DNA from: Tachypleus tridentatus
Taxonomy: Eukaryota > Arthropoda > Merostomata > Xiphosura > Limulidae
Direction: 5' to 3'
Assembly: GCF_004210375.1 (NCBI RefSeq)
Contig: NW_027467782.1
Coordinates: 22,671,276-22,735,275 of the forward strand
Length of the DNA: 64,000 nt
The position numbers and the translations under genes were made by a program. The notes beneath the pieces are model-generated. The model had not been told where the DNA came from. It was given only the letters and a program-made list of their open reading frames with translations, and made no database searches. Position 1 is the first letter of the stretch. Every line of letters starts with the position of its first letter. Of this stretch, positions 60,951-64,000 are shown piece after piece.

Positions 60951-62190
60951 TTTTATATTTTATTAAAGGCTGATACTTTGTGTTTTAAGCTACCTATTTA
61001 AAATAAATCAAAATCATTTCAAATATTAATAACACATGTGCATAAAATAAGGTAAACTAGGTGTATTTTCTTTGGTATTTATAACTTTGTATACAATCCG
61101 TGTAACTCGTCTATATCTAACATCTTCTAACGCCTGGTTCAACATTGTTGTTTAATTACTAGTGTTATTCTACAGACAAAATCTACTGATAAACAAAACT
61201 TCTGATTGCTTTCGTTTATAGCTTGTCAGTTTTAAACACATCTAGTTTTAAATATCATTGTAGAAAAGTTTCCAGTACATTACTGTATTAGTTTGGTTTT
61301 CAATTGATTCGCAAAGAAACCTTGCTGCTAATATTGAGCCAACTTGTCATAAAAAGTAATTGAAATGCAAATCGAGAAACAGAACCAACAATATTAAATC
61401 ACCTGGAGTAAATTAGTGAGGACCTGGTTACTGATGTCAAAAAACAAACAAGAGGTTAGACACATGATGGCATTAAGTGGTGGATTTGTGAATATGCCAG
61501 ATAGAACATCGGAATTTGATCTGCAAGTTCATGACAGCTGTAACAGATTACAATACATCAAATAATAAAACAGCATTAACGTAACACACTTAAATTTCTT
61601 GCTTTCATCGTACCTTAGACTTAGCCAAGCAACAATGGGATTGCATTTCATAAATTTATGTTGACAGAAAATTGTAAAACATTTTGCAGAAAAACAAAAC
61701 AGAGGACTTGAATATCTCTAATCATCACATGTTATATGATGAGCTTACATGAAAGACTTCTAGAACAACAGTAAACCATATGTGTAAATATTGTGAATGA
61801 TAATAAAGCTGGTATCTTACACTAAAAAACACTGCCACTGCTATATTTGAAATAATACTCAGTGTTATACCAAATAAATACTTTTTATAGATGTGTTAAT
61901 CATTACAACTACAACAAGCTATAGATTTTAAAGAACACAGAAAAAGGTCTCTTACTTATCTTTAATCTTTTTTTATAAACAAAAAAAAACTTTCAAAAAC
62001 AACTGACATCTACTTCAGTTGTACAAAATTGTTCTTACTCTACAACATTCTTATATGATGTTGTGTCTATTCACGCAGCTGTACCATTATCCTTACATTC
62101 TACTGTGACTGGTTAATACGCTGTACAGTTAAACTTGTTCTGTCACTATAACATCCTTACCTACTAATGTGTTTGGTCAATAAGATATAC
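60951..62190. other. AT-rich DNA without recognised features
   Basis: No coding potential or known repeat seen by eye up to the hAT fragment. Confidence 0.45.
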
Positions 62191-62970
62191 CAGGGGTCAC
62201 CAAACTACGGCTCTCGAGGTCATTTTGTCTGGCCCGCTAGCAGCTAGCCACTTGGAAATAAAATGTGGCATTTCATCAAATGTCCGACTGTCATAACAAA
62301 ATAAATCACACCGATTGTCGCTTCAAGCTCGCAAACACAAGACGTTATGATAAAAAGAAACAAGGCTGTTACGCACATATTTAACCAATAGGAAAATTCT
62401 TCTTTCGTCCTTGCTGTCCGTTTATTCATATCGAGGCACATATCTGTGAGAGCATTAGGATTTCGAAAACAAGAACAGACTTAACCCTCGTCCTATCGAC
62501 TCGTCTTGTAAATTCAGTAGCCGAGGGTTACCGCTTCAGCAAGCTCATATCTCTTATTCGTAACTCGTTCTTAGGTAAGTATCATGGCAAACGTACGTTT
62601 CAATATATTTTGTTTGTGCGTTCTTGGACCAGTACAAAACTTTTCTCACAGCGCTCTGTGTTTTTCATTTTCAGATCCTGTTTTTTTTCATCCATCGTTT
62701 TGACTGCTTTTGACTCTGAGTGTCATGCTTTCAATGATGAATGGGGAGAAAAGCACTTCTTTGTGGAAACAAGAAAACAGAAAGTTACTTGTGTGATATG
62801 CACAGAAAGTGTTGCCATTTTAAAAGAGTATAGTCTTCGACGTCACTATGAAACAAAACATCTATCAACATATTTGAACTTTTCAGGAAAGTTCCATTCT
62901 GAGAAATTTGAATCCATGAAACGTGTTTTTTGAATCTCAAAAGAATCTCTTCACGAGAAAGTTTGCTGAA
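62191..62970 (+). mobile_element. hAT fragment 3 (5' end)
   Basis: This begins with CAGGGGTCACCAAACT, the missing 5' terminal repeat type of the hAT at 53801-56160. The non-coding leader and the BED finger (CHAFNDEWGEKHFFVETRKQ, CVICTE, HYETKH) match that element closely in opposite orientation. It stops at MKRVF, a few codons before a SINE. The rest of the transposase is absent from the window. Confidence 0.88.
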
Positions 62971-62973
62971 AAT

Positions 62974-63213
62974 GGTTTGGTTTTTGGAATTTCACACAAA
63001 GCTACTCGAGGGCTATCTGTGCTAGCCGTCCCTAATTTAGCAGTGTAAGACGAGAGGGAAGACAGCTAGTCATCACCACCCACTGCCATCTCTTGGGCAA
63101 CTCTTTTACCAATGGATAATGGGATCGACCATCACATTATAATTTTCCCATGGCTGAAAGGGCGAGCATGTATGGTGTCACGGGAATTCGAATACGCAAA
63201 CCTCAGATTACAC
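62974..63213 (-). repeat. SINE family A next to the hAT fragment
   Basis: The tail side starts GGTTTTTGGAATTTCACACA and the body is readable to CAGATTACA; the outer head is missing. It cuts off the hAT fragment that ends at 62970. Confidence 0.92.
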
Positions 63214-63555
63214 ATTAATTTTGGCTAACAACTCTGAACTATACGAGTATATTCATTATTCAGATTTGGCAAACTTGATTCTTCATTTTCAGTGGATCCA
63301 TGGCGTCGTTTTACACGAACATTTTGATTTAATGAGTATAATTTAGTCATTATTAATTACTGTTGTGTAGTGTTATGTCTAATTATTGATTAATATTAAG
63401 TGTTTTCTGGTGTTACTTATCAGTATTAAGTGTCATTGATATTACCGTTGAGTTTCGCAACAGGTAATAATTGAGGTTGTTTGTAATAAAATAAAATAGT
63501 GGTACCTTTTCAAATGTGACTTCTGGCATTTTTGAGATGGGCATATACTTTTATG

Positions 63556-63843
63556 TTACATGATGATGAAGATGCATTTTGTTACTGACTGACATCCATG
63601 TTGATGTTTTCTCATCTGTTGCAAGATACTGCACGTTCTGTACCATGGGTGAGGGGCATGACTCTTTTCAGGTCTCTTTTTGGATGGTTTTGACGTTCCA
63701 AGTTGATCTGTACATGTATTCCTTTGTTTTACAATGTCAAAATTTTGTGTAGAAAAGGGTGTTAAATAATCTTTATAAATGTGACCATATTTTGGCAGCA
63801 TTATTGTTCCAATGACGCCAAACAAGTTATAAATGTCCTTCAC
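63556..63843 (-). other. Unassigned 95-residue open frame
   Basis: The frame starts MKDIYNLFGVIGTIMLPKYG and is rich in Lys, Ser, Pro and His in the middle (TSKPSKKRPEKSHAPHPWYR). Its composition is less AT-driven than other chance frames here, so it may be an exon or a transposon remnant. I do not recognise a family. Confidence 0.2.
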
Positions 63844-64000
63844 TTACATGCCTTTCAACTGCTATTTATATCTGCTATGGTTATTGCAACATTTCTTGAA
63901 GTAATTATTCAGAATTATCTTAGTAAAGTGTATTCAACCCTCTTTATACTCTAAATTTTTGTTTATAATGTACTGAACCCTCAGTTCACTCAGATGTTTG

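Overview
This is a 64 kb piece of an AT-rich animal nuclear genome: introns with GT/AG borders, many tRNA-headed SINEs, and LINE, Penelope, Tc1, mariner and hAT elements. I infer an arthropod, most likely a chelicerate. The dominant SINE resembles repeats I remember from horseshoe crab DNA, but the window alone cannot prove the species.

The only recognisable host gene is a sodium/chloride-dependent neurotransmitter or amino-acid transporter of the SLC6 family, on the minus strand and duplicated in tandem. Copy 1 (about 10.04-18.14 kb) keeps exons for membrane segments 1 to 9. Copy 2 (about 32.05-36.98 kb) keeps the start and segments 6 to 9 but has lost the exons for segments 4-5. A further well-preserved exon for segment 10 lies at 27.1 kb beside a decayed duplicate of itself. 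Both copies carry damage at splice sites or in the reading frame, so both look like pseudogenes. A 41-bp minisatellite whose every monomer contains a complete 5' splice site sits at the end of exon 8 in both copies.

Layout. 0-10 kb: Penelope-end remnants, two mariner relics, and a broken virus-like element (gag-like and envelope-like parts) split by a 2.6 kb hAT transposon. 10-18 kb: transporter copy 1, with a 1.55 kb Tc1-like element in one intron and a 45-bp minisatellite in another. 18-29 kb: SINEs, two long foldbacks, tandem repeats and the segment-10 exon. 29-32 kb: a CR1-like LINE with a SINE inside it. 32-37 kb: transporter copy 2. 37-52 kb: SINE-rich DNA with a Penelope-like element (43.7-44.9 kb) bounded by inverted repeats that carry a hammerhead-ribozyme-like motif. 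52-57 kb: a Tx1/L1-like LINE in two pieces separated by a SINE and a hAT element. 57-64 kb: sparse, with a third hAT fragment.

No intact gene set, operon or CRISPR array is present. The points most worth following are the splice-site minisatellite, the decayed transporter pair, the Penelope ribozyme-like termini, the foldbacks, the shared tail of three SINE families, and the abrupt change in SINE orientation at 42.8 kb.
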